Shown here: positions 48,294 to 59,265 of the stretch, piece by piece
How the letters are laid out: the number at the start of each line of letters is the position of its first letter
Position numbering within the stretch: position 1 is the stretch's first letter
Source: Gymnothorax reevesii
Taxonomy: Eukaryota > Chordata > Actinopteri > Anguilliformes > Muraenidae
Length of the DNA: 64,000 bases
Assembly: GCA_029721435.1 (NCBI GenBank)
Contig: CM056583.1
Coordinates: 85,947,620 to 86,011,619, forward strand
Direction of reading: 5' to 3'
Program-made: the position numbers and the translations under genes
The notes under the pieces: model-generated
Database searches by the model: none
What the model was told of the DNA's origin: nothing
Seen by the model: the letters and a program-made list of their open reading frames with translations, nothing else

Positions 48294-48907
48294 AACTCGT
48301 ATAAATTAGTCAGAATCCTCTCGGGTAATCATTCTGTTCTTCTGTCTCTGCTAAGTTGTTTTATTACATCCTTCAAATGGTGGAAACCCAAAAACCAGAT
48401 TCGACCCCCCTTCCAGGTCGTTTATGGCCATGCCACCTGAATCAAAGACGTGATTTGGCTTAAAGCAAAGAGAAACAATCCACTCTGGGAAGATCGTAGT
48501 TGACTTCCCACACGTGCATCTCTATGCCGTGTGTAGCCAATCTATATAGCGAGGGAAGATCATATCTGATCTCTCCCCGCGCACGTCAGTACGTGTGTAG
48601 TAGCCTCTTTGTCATATAGTCAGGGAAGATCGTGTCCCATCTCTCCCCGCGTACCCAAGTGCGTGTGTAGCCTTTTTAATTATGGAAGATCGTAGCCGAC
48701 TTCCCACACGAGCACCTCTATGCCGCGTGTAGCATCTATGGGGGGGGGCAGATCGCCTCTCTGATCTCGCCCTCACACAGCTCTGTGTGTGGAGCTTTCG
48801 CCAGGTATGACTTTTATATTTGTCTAAATTCGTGGTAACTGATGTTTGGTCTGTTGATTTAAGCTCTTGCATACCTGGCGAATAAATCATTGTTATTCCC
48901 TTAAACA
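48294..48907 (+). other. TATA-to-AATAAA unit with hairpin array (LTR-like)
   Basis: A CGTATAAATTAG TATA-like box (48299) is followed after about 190 bp by five tandem double-hairpin repeats (48487-48795). A 13-bp perfect stem TTCGCCAGGTATG / CATACCTGGCGAA (48797-48809 with 48870-48882) comes next, and its 3' arm overlaps an AATAAA signal (48881-48886). A GT-rich stretch (TGTGTGGTCTCTGTG) follows at 48908, as in vertebrate poly(A) sites. The layout resembles R-U5 or leader sequence of a retroelement, and CA-AA-TGGTGGAAACCC at 48374-48389 resembles an LTR end plus primer-binding site. No gag/pol frame or partner LTR is seen. A non-coding transcript unit is the alternative. Confidence 0.45.
48487..48795 (+). 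repeat. Five tandem double-hairpin units
   Basis: Units start near 48487, 48553, 48623, 48684 and 48746. Each begins GG(G)-A-AGATC and can form two successive hairpins. The first pairs GGGAAG with CTTCCC, or GGG-AGATC with GATCT-TCCC. The second pairs CACACG with CGTGTG, or close variants. Unit length is about 61-70 bp. Although the sequences diverge, changes are often matched on both sides of a stem (GAAG/CTTC in units 1 and 4, AGATC/GATCT in units 2 and 5). Linkers between units are AT-rich. Confidence 0.75.
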
Positions 48908-48938
48908 TGTGTGGTCTCTGTGACTCCTAATCCTTTTG

Positions 48939-49160
48939 ATATCCCACGCCAACACAAAGTGGGAGGGCGATATAGGTTTGACCTCCGTCCGTGCGTGTGT
49001 GCGTGTGTCCGTCCGAGAGAAAGGGGACAACTTTTCTCAGAAACTATTGCAGATAGGACAACCAAATTCGGTGTGTAGCTTCAGACCATAAAGGCCTTGA
49101 TGGAGTTCGACAATAAGAAGCACATGCTTGGCGGGGGATGTTATAGACCACGTCGACTTG
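48939..49160. repeat. Unclassified repeat with CACAAAGTGGG hairpin and GTCCGTCC
   Basis: An end hairpin CCCACGCC-AACACAAAGTGGGAGGGCG is followed by GATATAGG, a GTCCGTCCG tract and AACTTTTCTCAGAAACTATTG. The same style occurs at 63057-63130, and the GTCCGTCC tract and CCCCCGCC ends recur at 54129-54386. I take them as one superfamily of teleost repeats, class unknown. Confidence 0.5.
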
Positions 49161-49942
49161 TTCTTTCTAGCCACGTTACGACCGGTACTTAGGGGGTGAT
49201 TCCTTATCATTCCAGACTAGCTAGCTGATGTTTATAGGTAGTGGTGGGTTTTAAGTTGGATTGTAAATTATGGTCTACTTATATAAAGGGTTTATGTCGT
49301 TCCGGTTCTGGGGATTTGGAATTAAGGGTACCTCTGGGCTTATAAGCCGGTGCCTGTCAGATCCACCTTAAGGAACCCTTGTGTGGACATAAATCTGGGT
49401 TCATGATATGTTTACGCGGGATGCTACCATCATGGTGATTTCTTCCATCCTAACTATCACAGAACTAAGATCCAGCAATTATGCTAAGACCAGGGGGCAT
49501 GTATTGAGTGACGCAGGCCTTCACCTACAGGTCCGAGATAGGTCCACACATGTTTTCCCAAAATTATACATTCTAATTCCAGTTTGGAGTCAGATATTTA
49601 ACGAGAGTATAACCAAAGATGGTATTCTAAATTTACTATGGAGTCAGATTAATTGTAATCGTTGTGCTTTTGTGACCAGTTCTTTGAACGGAGAAAATTA
49701 ATTCATTTTATTGTGATTCGCACCAGTCAGGAGATCGCAATTGTAAACACCAGCCCAAAGAACACTTTGAGCCTTCTACCCTTGCAATTTCCGTTGTTGG
49801 TATTGCTTTGTGGGGTTTTACAGTAGAAAATTTGATCGAAAGTCCATGGTAGTGCAGTTTTCGCTCCCTCAGAACCTTTTGATAGTCAGCAGTTATTATG
49901 GCAAAACGATGCCATTTGGTAGAATTTATAGGTAAGATCATT
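49161..49942. other. Non-coding stretch, nothing recognised
   Basis: A 97-codon frame (49408-49701, +) has no recognisable domain. It may be part of a degraded element, but no motif supports this. Confidence 0.45.
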
Positions 49943-49949
49943 AAAAAAA

Positions 49950-49983
<34 letters not shown>

Positions 49984-49987
49984 TATA
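49943..49987. repeat. Poly(A)-(TA)n simple repeat
   Basis: About 25 A residues run directly into about ten TA dinucleotides. Confidence 0.95.
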
Positions 49988-52051
49988 AGGTATATCTTGT
50001 TTAAAATTATTACTACTCCCTTTCTCTCACCACTTGTTCAAATTGCGGTTATACACGCAGAGCATCTGAAGCAAGTTTCTCCTGTCTTATCTGACTGAGT
50101 GTGGGTGTGTGTTTTGACTGAGCATAGCAAAAAATAATTTGACTGAGTTACCCAAAAGCAAGACTTTGATTAGCAGTGACAGGTCTTTGGGCTTTATCTT
50201 AAGATAGTGGACTCTCGTGAACTGCAGCAGAGATTTGGTTTTGATAGGCGTACGTTTGCATCGACCCAGAAGTATTAATATCTGTCAAAATGGACATAAG
50301 AACTTGTCAAACTGTGATTTTCTTTCAGCTCATTAGTCCTGACAACAAGCATGCTGAGGTTTTTCAGCTCAACTCATCCTTAGGCTGATGTCAAGTGACA
50401 TTTCATGCATTAAATTCCTACACATTTGTCATACTGCTGTTGTGTGAAAGTTGGAATGAAGGAACCAGAAATGAAACTTCATAACATGCGGCTCTGATAA
50501 AAATAATGGCGTATGTGACCGGTAAGGCAGCAGCTTTTCATATATTTACTGCACAGGTTATCAGCTCTATTTAACAAGGCACAGACTTTCATTGTCATTC
50601 TTTAATTGCCAGCAGAAATGGAAGAATGGTGAGCATGGCCTGCTTGTCTTAATCTAGGAAAGAGTATTGAGCATTCCTGCTCCAGTTAAACCTTTAATTC
50701 TGTTCTCTAGGTTTATGTGCCTCACTGACTTCATTCTCTGGCTGTGCAGAGACCCTTTTAGGGACAGGTGCTTCGGTCCACAGGTGAGAAAAGAGCTGAT
50801 CTGCTCTGAAGGAATACCTGGTTATTGTGTGAAATATATTTTACCAAAATGAATTACTGAAAAACTTAAATGAGTGAAATACTAATATCTTAAAAACAAA
50901 CAAACGGACAAACAACAACCAGAACAAAAAATTTCAAATCCAGGGTCATTTAAGGTTGTGGTAAATCTTCCTGTGGTCCTCCTCAGTGAGCCAAACCGTT
51001 TTCAGCCAAAACCCTGATCAAGACGAAGGTAACATTAGTCCAGCAGTCAGGTTCTGCTTTCTGGTATGAATTTCATATGATTAATGCTGAACCAACAGGA
51101 AAGGAAATTAGACCTCCCAATCTGTCTGTTGCATGGCAGCTTACTAAAGGTTGCTTGCTAATAATAACCCTGGAAAATAATTTATAAGTTTTACAGACTT
51201 GCAAACTATGATTTGAATTTTATGTTGTTTCCAATTACAAATCAGGATGCCAAATACTCATCCTTCATTTTTCAGAATCTTGCTAAAAGCCCATTGATCA
51301 CTTTTCTGTAAGCAAAAAAGCCCAGAACAGAATTTAAAAAAAATAGAACTGCTTGTTTGGCGCTGATAATTTATCAGTTTAAAAAAACACAAAGAGAAAT
51401 GACCAGGCTCGGCTCCGGCTCTCAGACACAGGATAAGCCAAAGAGATCTTCAGTGGAGAAAATTTTTATATGTATGATGAGAACATTAAGGTGAAGCAAA
51501 TGATGATAATTATTGTAATAGAGGCGCATGTCTGTGTCTGCAAACAGTCCTTTACCCGTAAGCTCACCTTTAGCATTCGGTGCTGATGTGTTGGATGCAG
51601 GAGAAATGGGACTTGAGTGACAGGCAGCAAATTGTTATGGCCTGATGACTGTGTTGGAGCATCTCTGAAGTGACCAAGCTTGTGGAGTGATGAGTGCCTG
51701 CTGACGGGGGTCCAAAAAAGGACAAACTAAAAAACTACCAACATCTATCCCGTCTGGTCTGAATCGACAGCAGGGCTACTGTGGGACAAGTCAAAGAAAA
51801 TTATAATTATGGCTGCGGGAGGAATGTGTCACAACTGACTATTTCGGATCCTGCTGTGTTGGGCTTCCTAGCTGTAGATCGGTCAGAGTGCACAGTCTAA
51901 TCCCAGCCATCCATCAAAAGCGCATAAAATGGCCATGCGAGTGTAACCCCTCGTTGCATTTCTGGTTCAATCCTGGCAGGGTGGAGGAATCACGCAACCA
52001 CTTCTTTCAGGTTCATGGCATTTATGTTCAGCTCGAATTCAGCTCCAGCTC
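49988..52051. other. Non-coding stretch, nothing recognised
   Basis: No domain-bearing frames, RNA genes, arrays or paired ends seen. Confidence 0.55.
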
Positions 52052-52746
52052 ATAGTTAAAATCGTCAGCAAGCAAAAGCGATGCTCATGACAATGTGATC
52101 GTATTGATTTTTTGAGAAAAAAATAAAAATACGTTTGCATTTCAGAATGAAAATCCACAAAACAAAAGTATATTCTGCTTATCCATGACACGCCTGATCA
52201 GATGTCCATATAATTACAGAGATTGCCTTGAACCCATTTTTTTAAGTTAATGTTAAAAACTGCAAAATACAAGTCTTACAAAGGCTTTTACTGTGTTCAT
52301 TAGAACAGGCTAACAACAGCATTCTCCATAAATGAAAATACAAACATACCTGTTAGACAAACACATGTATGTGGTCATGGTGATGGTATAACGCACAATT
52401 CAACTCCAGCTCCAGCTCCTACCTGTCCGAATAAAATCACAATTAAAATACTGAAATAGATGCCATATCTAAATAAGCCGCATGGTATTTCTCTGAACAA
52501 GAGTACATGAGGCAAAGCAACTAAAGGTAAGCTACATTGGCTAACGCACTGAGCAAACACACTTCACTCGATTAAACTATATAGATACGGATTGATGACT
52601 CAACATCAGTCACTAGACATGAGAATATTCATGTCATTTATTATACACCGTAATCCGGGCAAAGTTACTTTTATGGCTTGATATTTGAAACAATTGACAT
52701 AACAGTTTCAGTACGGAGTATAGTTAAAATCGTCAGCAAGCAAAAG
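52052..52746. repeat. 27-bp exact direct repeats 668 bp apart
   Basis: The same 27 bases, beginning ATAGTTAAAATCGTC and ending AGCAAGCAAAAG, occur at 52052-52078 and 52720-52746. The sequence between them carries no inverted ends and no coding motif. They may be ends of an unrecognised insertion or traces of a segmental duplication. Confidence 0.6.
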
Positions 52747-52969
52747 AGCGAGCTGCCGATCTCGTTTCTCTATAAATACCACCACCGCCCAGCACATGAG
52801 AGAACTCCAATCAAACAAACAAACAAAGAAGCCTCACACAGATCCGGGAAGAAAAAAAGGCTTTTACCCAAAGATATTATGATGACTCAGTGACCTCCTG
52901 AGTATAATGGAATACCGAATGAACATTGGAATGAATTTTCACAAACTTCAACAATAAATAGTAAAATGT

Positions 52970-53115
52970 TACACAAGCATATGAACTACCTAACCTAAAA
53001 GAGTGCTGATCTTAAAATTTGACTGCATACAATGGCCATGCAAGCATACGAACTAGAGCTATTCTTGTAATCTTCCTAAACTAACATACAGTGCTGATCT
53101 TAAAATTTGACTGCC
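52970..53115. repeat. Imperfect tandem duplication, about 87 bp
   Basis: CAAGCATA(T/C)GAACTA recurs at about 52974 and 53041. The phrase AGTGCTGATCTTAAAATTTG followed by ACTGC recurs at about 53003 and 53090. The copies differ by insertions between the two shared phrases. Confidence 0.65.
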
Positions 53116-54128
53116 AAAACTAGCTTAACGAGTCATTTTGTAGCACTCGCGCATTGTGTAAAAAGAACAACAGCGTACAGGCAGACATTCTCCAGTACTT
53201 CCCTCCTATCTTTATAACTCAGAAAACAATGGTTGTTGTACTCTTCAGAAATAACCACTAATTAGTCTGTTTAATGAAATAGTATAAATAATGCGTTTTT
53301 CGCAGAATGGGCTAATTGTTGCTCATAGTGTTAATGATTTCATTATTTATTCTCATTTAACTTTTCCTTTTTTTCCGTCTGTGTTGGTCTGGCTGTCAGC
53401 CAAGTAAAAGTATAAAACCACCACAAGATAGGAGTCCTACAGGAGTCCTCTCAACTGGTACAATGAGCCACTCATAACAGATAACATTTGTGATGAGAAA
53501 AATGAATAACATCACAAGGTTACACAAATGTCAGTATTAAAACCAGTGTATTAAAAATAATGCTAATCAGAGCCTAATCATGAATACCATAATGTACAAT
53601 TAAATACACCCCAAAGTGCCCTTCTCAGCGCTAGTTTTACACAATATTTTAATTCATTTCCTCATAATTATTATCAAATTTAGAAAGCTATCAATTAACC
53701 CCTGAAAGATTTGCCATTGCTGTGACGAGGGTTGAGATTTATAGACAGAGGAGGCTGCTGTAAATGGTCATTTCTCCCTGACAGAAAGAGAAAGTTCTCA
53801 GACTGAACTGAAGGTTCAGATGCTTAAGAGCAGATGCCTAAGTGCAGCTTATTCAGTTCCATCCGTGTTTTGTGCAGTTACTTTACTCCTGGAATTCAGG
53901 CTAAATTCAGCATCTTGGCTGCTTGGGAATCATTGGCAGGCTTTACGTAACTTGGTGAATTAATCAGCCGATTCTGCACCCCGAATAATGTTATTGCCCA
54001 GCAGGGGCAGTTTAGCGCACAAGCTTTCAGAAACACTTCGCTGAATTTATCCATATGAAAACTAGACCTGCAAGCAGTTGCAGATTTTCCTGCTAAACTT
54101 GGAAACAACAAGAGCAACGCAGGGCGTG
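53116..54128. other. Non-coding stretch, nothing recognised
   Basis: No credible frame or element. AT-rich unique-looking sequence. Confidence 0.55.
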
Positions 54129-54386
54129 GCATATGCCCCCGCCTGTATGTTGATCAAGGGCCTATTGAGATGGCTGCTGTGGCGGCCATATTAGATATCG
54201 CACGACGCTGGTTTTCGAAAGGAACCTTCCTCTAGCCACAGTATGCCATAAAGAAATGGCATCAATCCGACAAGGGATTCTATAGTTATCCAACAGAAAC
54301 AAAAAGGTAACGGACGGACGGACAGACGGACATGGTGTCAACATGTCAATATAATGCCCCCTCTCCTCTTTGGAGGGCGGGGGCAT
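54129..54386. mobile_element. Short inverted-repeat element with CCCCCGCC ends
   Basis: The left end reads CATATGCCCCCGCC and the right end, reversed, reads TATGCCCCCGCCC. The right end also folds on itself (GCCCCCTCTC ... GGAGGGCGGGGGC). A (GGAC)n tract lies at about 54310-54330, matching the GTCCGTCC tract of 48939-49160 read on the other strand. No coding frame. Confidence 0.65.
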
Positions 54387-55040
54387 AAAAACTGCAGGTT
54401 TTATGCTGGCAGTCGATGTGCGTTGCCACATGCGTACAGACACATACATACGCCTACAGACCAACAACAGTGGATCCTCTCCCACCTCACCGAAGATCAG
54501 GGTCACCAGGGATTTCAGAGAGATCTTTGTTCATGAGTTGATCGTAAATATGCATTATATAGGAATGGGCTCCTTAAGACGTACAGATGAACACAGGACG
54601 GCTTTCTTAAGGAAATGATCAAACCAAATGCTTGCCTCCAATCAGTTTTAAAACAGCTTTGTTGCTTTGGTGCATGAATTGCAGAAAAGCGCTCCATAAT
54701 GCATTTTTTGAGGTACTTCCATTTTCTGTGTTTCATGGTGAGAATGACCTTCTGTGCCCTTTGACCTGTTACGGCTGACCGGGGGAGCTGTCTTGTGATT
54801 TCCACCATCAATTAGCACCATCTATAATCAGAGATTTCCCTGTGATAATCAGTGTTGCGCACAACCCAGAAGGATGACATACAGATGGCCTGACATATGG
54901 TCCCTCGTACAGCGGAGTGGTGCTGTAACACTATTGAAGGATTTGCTTTGGCCAGAGGAGGGTTCAGAAAGCACTGATGTTCATTTACATATATACTTTT
55001 TTTACCAACCATGAGTTCAGCCTGCTAATATCACTCAATC
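54387..55040. other. Non-coding stretch, nothing recognised
   Basis: Repeat-poor; no gene recognised. Frames at 54370-54618 (+) and 54811-54515 (-) have no domain. Confidence 0.5.
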
Positions 55041-55562
55041 CCGTGCTGTGTAAAAGTCTTAGGCACCCAATATTTTTAAAAATTTAAATCTGGCTGTGGA
55101 TGTTTACTTTTTGTTTTCCACATTAGTGTTGCTGAAGAGAAGATGTATATTTGAAATTCCAAATACTAAATTAAAAAAATATTTTAATGAATAATTGTTG
55201 ATTTTTCATGAAAAACAGCTGATACAGATAATTCAGTATTTGCAGAGCCCTGATGTTTTCATCATGGCTGTCTGCAATTGCTTGGAGGGATGGACGCAAG
55301 TTAAATTGTGGCAAGTTTTCCACTCTGCTTGGAACAAGCAGAAAGCCAATCATCAAAACTATCAAGCTATCGTAGAAGACAGTGTCCCGAATATTTGGGC
55401 TTGGTGTCATTACTCCAAATATTGGTTAAATTTAGTTTTTTAGTTTTCAGCTCAGTATGGTACATTTCTTTGTAATTAGAAACTTTTAATTTAATTATTT
55501 TTGCAAGCATATTTGCCCAGTAAAATTGGTTTAAATGTGAATACGACTTTGGCACAGTACTG
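55041..55562 (+). mobile_element. Tc1-type deletion derivative with transposase tail
   Basis: The left end GTGCTGTGTAAAAGTCTTAG and the right end, reversed (GTACTGTGCCAAAGTCGTA), form imperfect inverted repeats next to a TA on the right (55563-55564). Between them lies a frame (55195-55443) with LQSPDVFIM, VKLWQVFHSAWN and a final HYSKYWLN. These match the C-terminal end of a Tc1 transposase (SPD phrase, LWQV--AWN, then the terminal TKYWLN-type residues). The N-terminal two thirds, including the first two catalytic residues, are deleted. Confidence 0.75.
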
Positions 55563-55564
55563 TA

Positions 55565-56230
55565 CTTCAACCTCCAGGCTGAGGGGTTGTTCTCATGAGT
55601 AAATGCAGATGGTTGGTGGTTGTAATGCCCACCTCTGGTAATGTCAATGTTAGTAGTGCTATAAGTGCTTGTAAACGGTTGAAGAATCGGCTTCTGATAT
55701 GCTTACTTTTCTTTCAGAGTAAATTGTTGTCTGGTTCCAATTGTGAGAGTAACATTACATTTGTGTTTATTTGTGAACGTAAACCTCAAAGGGTTAAATA
55801 CGACTTGTGACTATAAACATCTAAGCTTGACAGATGTTCGAGGCGCTGGTATCATGTGTTTTAACAAACTTGTTGCATTGAGTTGGAGTATGCATGTGAT
55901 TTTATTTATCTATTCTTTTTAACATACTGGTTTTACCAAAGGGATGTATAAATCATAGGATTTTTTAATCAATAAAACATATTGCTTTGTATTAGTTATT
56001 TTATTTATAAAAGACAAACATTTTCAAAAACCCCTGGTTGATGGATCTATGAACGTGAATGTCCTCAGGTTAAGTCAAAATTTCTCCAAATATTGATTTA
56101 TTGTTTGTAATGTATTGCTTGGACTTCTGCTGGTAATGTGAAAGACTGTTTTCCAGTTTGTTTATATATCCTGATAAGCAGGGTCCTGTTATCATGGCTA
56201 TTTATAAAGACTTCATTGATTCATGTTCCT
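55565..56230. other. Non-coding stretch, nothing recognised
   Basis: AT-rich and featureless up to the tandem array. Confidence 0.55.
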
Positions 56231-57140
56231 TTGGTGTGACCCCCAGTTTTCCCTCAGTCTGTAATGGGAAACACGTTACAGAGGATTGAGGTGCTGCCCT
56301 TTGGTGTGACCCCCAGTTTTCCCTCAGGCTGTAATGGGAAACACGTTACAGAGGATTGAGGTGCTGTCCTTTGGTATGACCCCCAGTTTTCCCTCAGACT
56401 GTAATGGGAAACACGTTACAGAGGATTGAGGTGCTGCCCTTTGGTGTGACCCCCAGTTTTCCCTCAGGCTGTAATGGGAAACACGTTACAGAGGATTGAG
56501 GTGCTGTCCTTTGGTATGACCCCCAGTTTTCCCTCAGACTGTAATGGGAAACACGTTACAGAGGATTGAGGTGCTGCCCTTTGGTGTGACCCCCAGTTTT
56601 CCCTCAGGCTGTAATGGGAAACACGTTACAGAGGATTGAGCTGCTGCCCTTTGGTGTGACCCCCAGTTTTCCCTCAGGCTGTAATGGGAAACACGTTACA
56701 GAGGATTGAGGTGCTGCCCTTTGGTGTGACCCCCAGTTTTCCCTCAGGCTGTAATGGGAAACACGTTACAGAGGATTGAGGTGCTGCCCTTTGGTGTGAC
56801 CCCCAGTTTTCCCTCAGGCTGTAATGGGAAACACGTTACAGAGGATTGAGGTGCTGCCCTTTGGTGTGACCCCCAGTTTTCCCTCAGGCTGTAATGGGAA
56901 ACACGTTACAGAGGATTGAGGTGCTGCCCTTTGGTGTGACCCCCAGTTTTCCCTCAGGCTGTAATGGGAAACACGTTACAGAGGATTGAGGTGCTGCCCT
57001 GTGGTGAGATCCCCAGTTTTCCCTCAGGCTGTAATGGGAAACACGTTACAGAGAATTGAGCTGCTGCCCTTTGGTGAGATCCCCAGTTTTCCCTCAGGCT
57101 GTAATGGGAAACACGTTACAGAGGATTGAGGTGCTGCCCT
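56231..57140. repeat. 13-copy 70-bp tandem array with dimeric sub-pattern
   Basis: Exactly 13 units of 70 bp, each with TGACCCCCAGTTTTCCCTCA, GTAATGGGAAACACGTTACA and GAGGATTGAG. Copies 2+3 and 4+5 are identical 140-bp dimers, marked by TTGGTATGAC and CAGACT in copies 3 and 5. Copies 7-10 appear identical, with copy 11 differing at most at its last junction. The outer copies 1, 12 and 13 carry private changes. Very high identity implies recent amplification. Units are too long and lack unique spacers, so this is a minisatellite, not CRISPR. Confidence 0.97.
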
Positions 57141-58624
57141 TTGTTTCCTACAACCATGAAAGAGGGAAACAGACTCAATGAAGCGTGAAGTTAAACTGAG
57201 TGCAGCTGTGCAGTCATTGTTTTTAAAAATTGCCTTGGACCTCTTGGTGCTGGTATAAAAGGGGTTATATTTCTTCAGAATTCCCACAATGCCGGCTGTT
57301 TTTGCCATCCAATTATTGCTTGCACACCCAGCCATTAAAAAGAGCAAAACGTTGGTCCTTTTTTCGAAAGAACAATGGATTATTATTATTATTATTATTT
57401 AGCTATATTCCTATATCCATCACTTTATTGAAGAAAAAAATGACAGGAACTGGGTTACATCAAATATTTTTTGTTACCATTTGAGACTTCGTCCTGATCT
57501 TGATGGCAGATGAGCAATTTATTAATAAAGATTATCCATCGAGTTCCAAAATACTTAGCCATTAGAATGGTTTAGCCATTACGAGCCATTAGAATATTTC
57601 AGATAAAAAAAATGAATACACAGAATGTATATCTTTTTATCCAGATGCCTGTCCTTATCTTACTTTCATTTAACAATCCTACCCATAATGCACCCATGAC
57701 ACAGAACAGCCACTTGCGAATCACCAGCACTGTCAGCTGACTCTGGAAGTGACCTTTGGACCATTACATGGGAGGTATTCTGATAATGTGAGCTGAAAAA
57801 ACTGCACCATCTCTAGGTGATTTCAGAGTAAACTGAACTGATCTCTCTTATCTATGGACGTCTTTGTCCCTGAAGATTCCATACAAAAGGGTGATCAGCA
57901 TTGGACTGCATCCTAATAGGTCTTTCTGAAATCCTGCTAAAAATTCAATGCATTTCAATTTCACTTTGCATAGCCGTTATTATTATTATTTAAAAAGCCC
58001 TTGTTATTACTTAAAAAGGCAAGAAATCGGAACAAGTCAATATGGGGATCCCCTCAGTGCACTCGTCAAAATACATGTCAACCCCTACGGTATCTCCATA
58101 TTTAAAGCAGATTTTGACCATCTGCACCTATCTCAGTGAGCCCTCGTGATGGTCAGGTTGCAGTGGTGAAACTACTGGACGCCAGCTTTGCAAACCTCTG
58201 TCTTGCAGGCGATTGCTAATGGTCTAGTCAGACACGTTGGTGCCTATGGCACCTCTGAGTCGATCCCAAAAATGTCTTGCAGGCCAGCTTTTATAAGAGT
58301 GCACATCAGGTTGACCACTGCCAAGGTTGCTGAGGGACAGAGCCCAGGTTTCTCCAACACAGGATTGTTTATGGAGTGACTCCTGCCGGATGTTAGGCAA
58401 TGCGCCACCCTGACTGGGACTCAGGAAGGGATCCTGTTGTTGCTGAGTTGTGCTGAAAGGGCAGGTGTGTCAGGGTGAGGTCTAAAAAAGCTGTGTTGAG
58501 GTGACAGTAATTACAATCAAAAATTGTTCTTCCACTTATAATGTAGAACATTCAGACAGTGGTAGTCTGGAATGGACATTAATGGATAGCAACTCCATTT
58601 AGGATGTTAGTTTTTCACGAGAGG
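57141..58624. other. Non-coding stretch, nothing recognised
   Basis: Short ATT-type microsatellites at about 57381-57400. A TGACCTTTGGACC phrase near 57749 weakly resembles a nuclear-receptor site. The minus frame starting at 57347 runs into the 70-bp array and looks accidental. Confidence 0.5.
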
Positions 58625-59265
58625 TGTCACGCTCGATCGTATCCACTGGATACCTGTGCATGTTTTCACTTGCAACTTACAGAGACGTGAATTAGTTTAA
58701 TAAGTTTATTTTATTTTTCTGAGTATTTATTCATATAATAAGCATTTACAACCTTTGGCAGGTGTGAGATCATGGCTTCAGCTGTCCAGCTCACCAGTAT
58801 ATTAAGGCCCCGAGACCGCACTCAGCATTCATTCCTCATTGCCTACACCTGTTTGCAATCTTGCTGAGGAGTGGCAGGGGGCTATTGAAGCCTGGGCTCC
58901 ACAGCCATTGTTTGTGAAGTCTCGCTAAACCACGTCTGTACCCCAGCTCTAGCTTTTGTATAGACATAATCTCTGTGTATCACTTGGTTTCATGTTCAGC
59001 TCTTTATATAGTGCTGTTTCGCACTTTATTTCCATTGTATAGAGGAACCTTGTTTCCTTTTGTTTTCTACCTATAAGTAATAAATGGCCATTGTTTTAAC
59101 TCTTTGTTTATATTACTACAGTGTTTAAGGAACCTTGATTCCTTTTTGTTTTCATATACCTTAGTTCTGTGCCAAAGGCATAATAAATCCTAATACAACC
59201 AAGTCCATCCTTGCACCTTCCAGTCCTCCATGCCTCTCACAAGGGTACATGATACAACCCTTACA
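58625..59265 (+). mobile_element. Probable solo LTR (class uncertain)
   Basis: The block runs from TGTCACGCTCG (58625) to CCCTTACA (59265), giving TG...CA ends. It contains CACACCTGTTTGCAATC-type and GAAGTCTCGCTAAACC-type phrases and AATAAA signals near 59080 and 59182. An internal imperfect duplication GGAACCTTG(T/A)TTCCTTTT lies at about 59043 and 59128. This is the composition of fish Ty3-type LTRs. No internal gag/pol, no second copy and no clean target duplication are visible. Confidence 0.4.

Noticed and set aside
56231..57140. CRISPR array
   Set aside because: The 70-bp units abut directly without unique spacers and the surrounding DNA is vertebrate. It is a minisatellite.
57024..57347. 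107-codon minus-strand frame
   Set aside because: Part of it lies in the 70-bp repeat array, and the rest has no domain. The unit length is not a multiple of three, so the frame is accidental.
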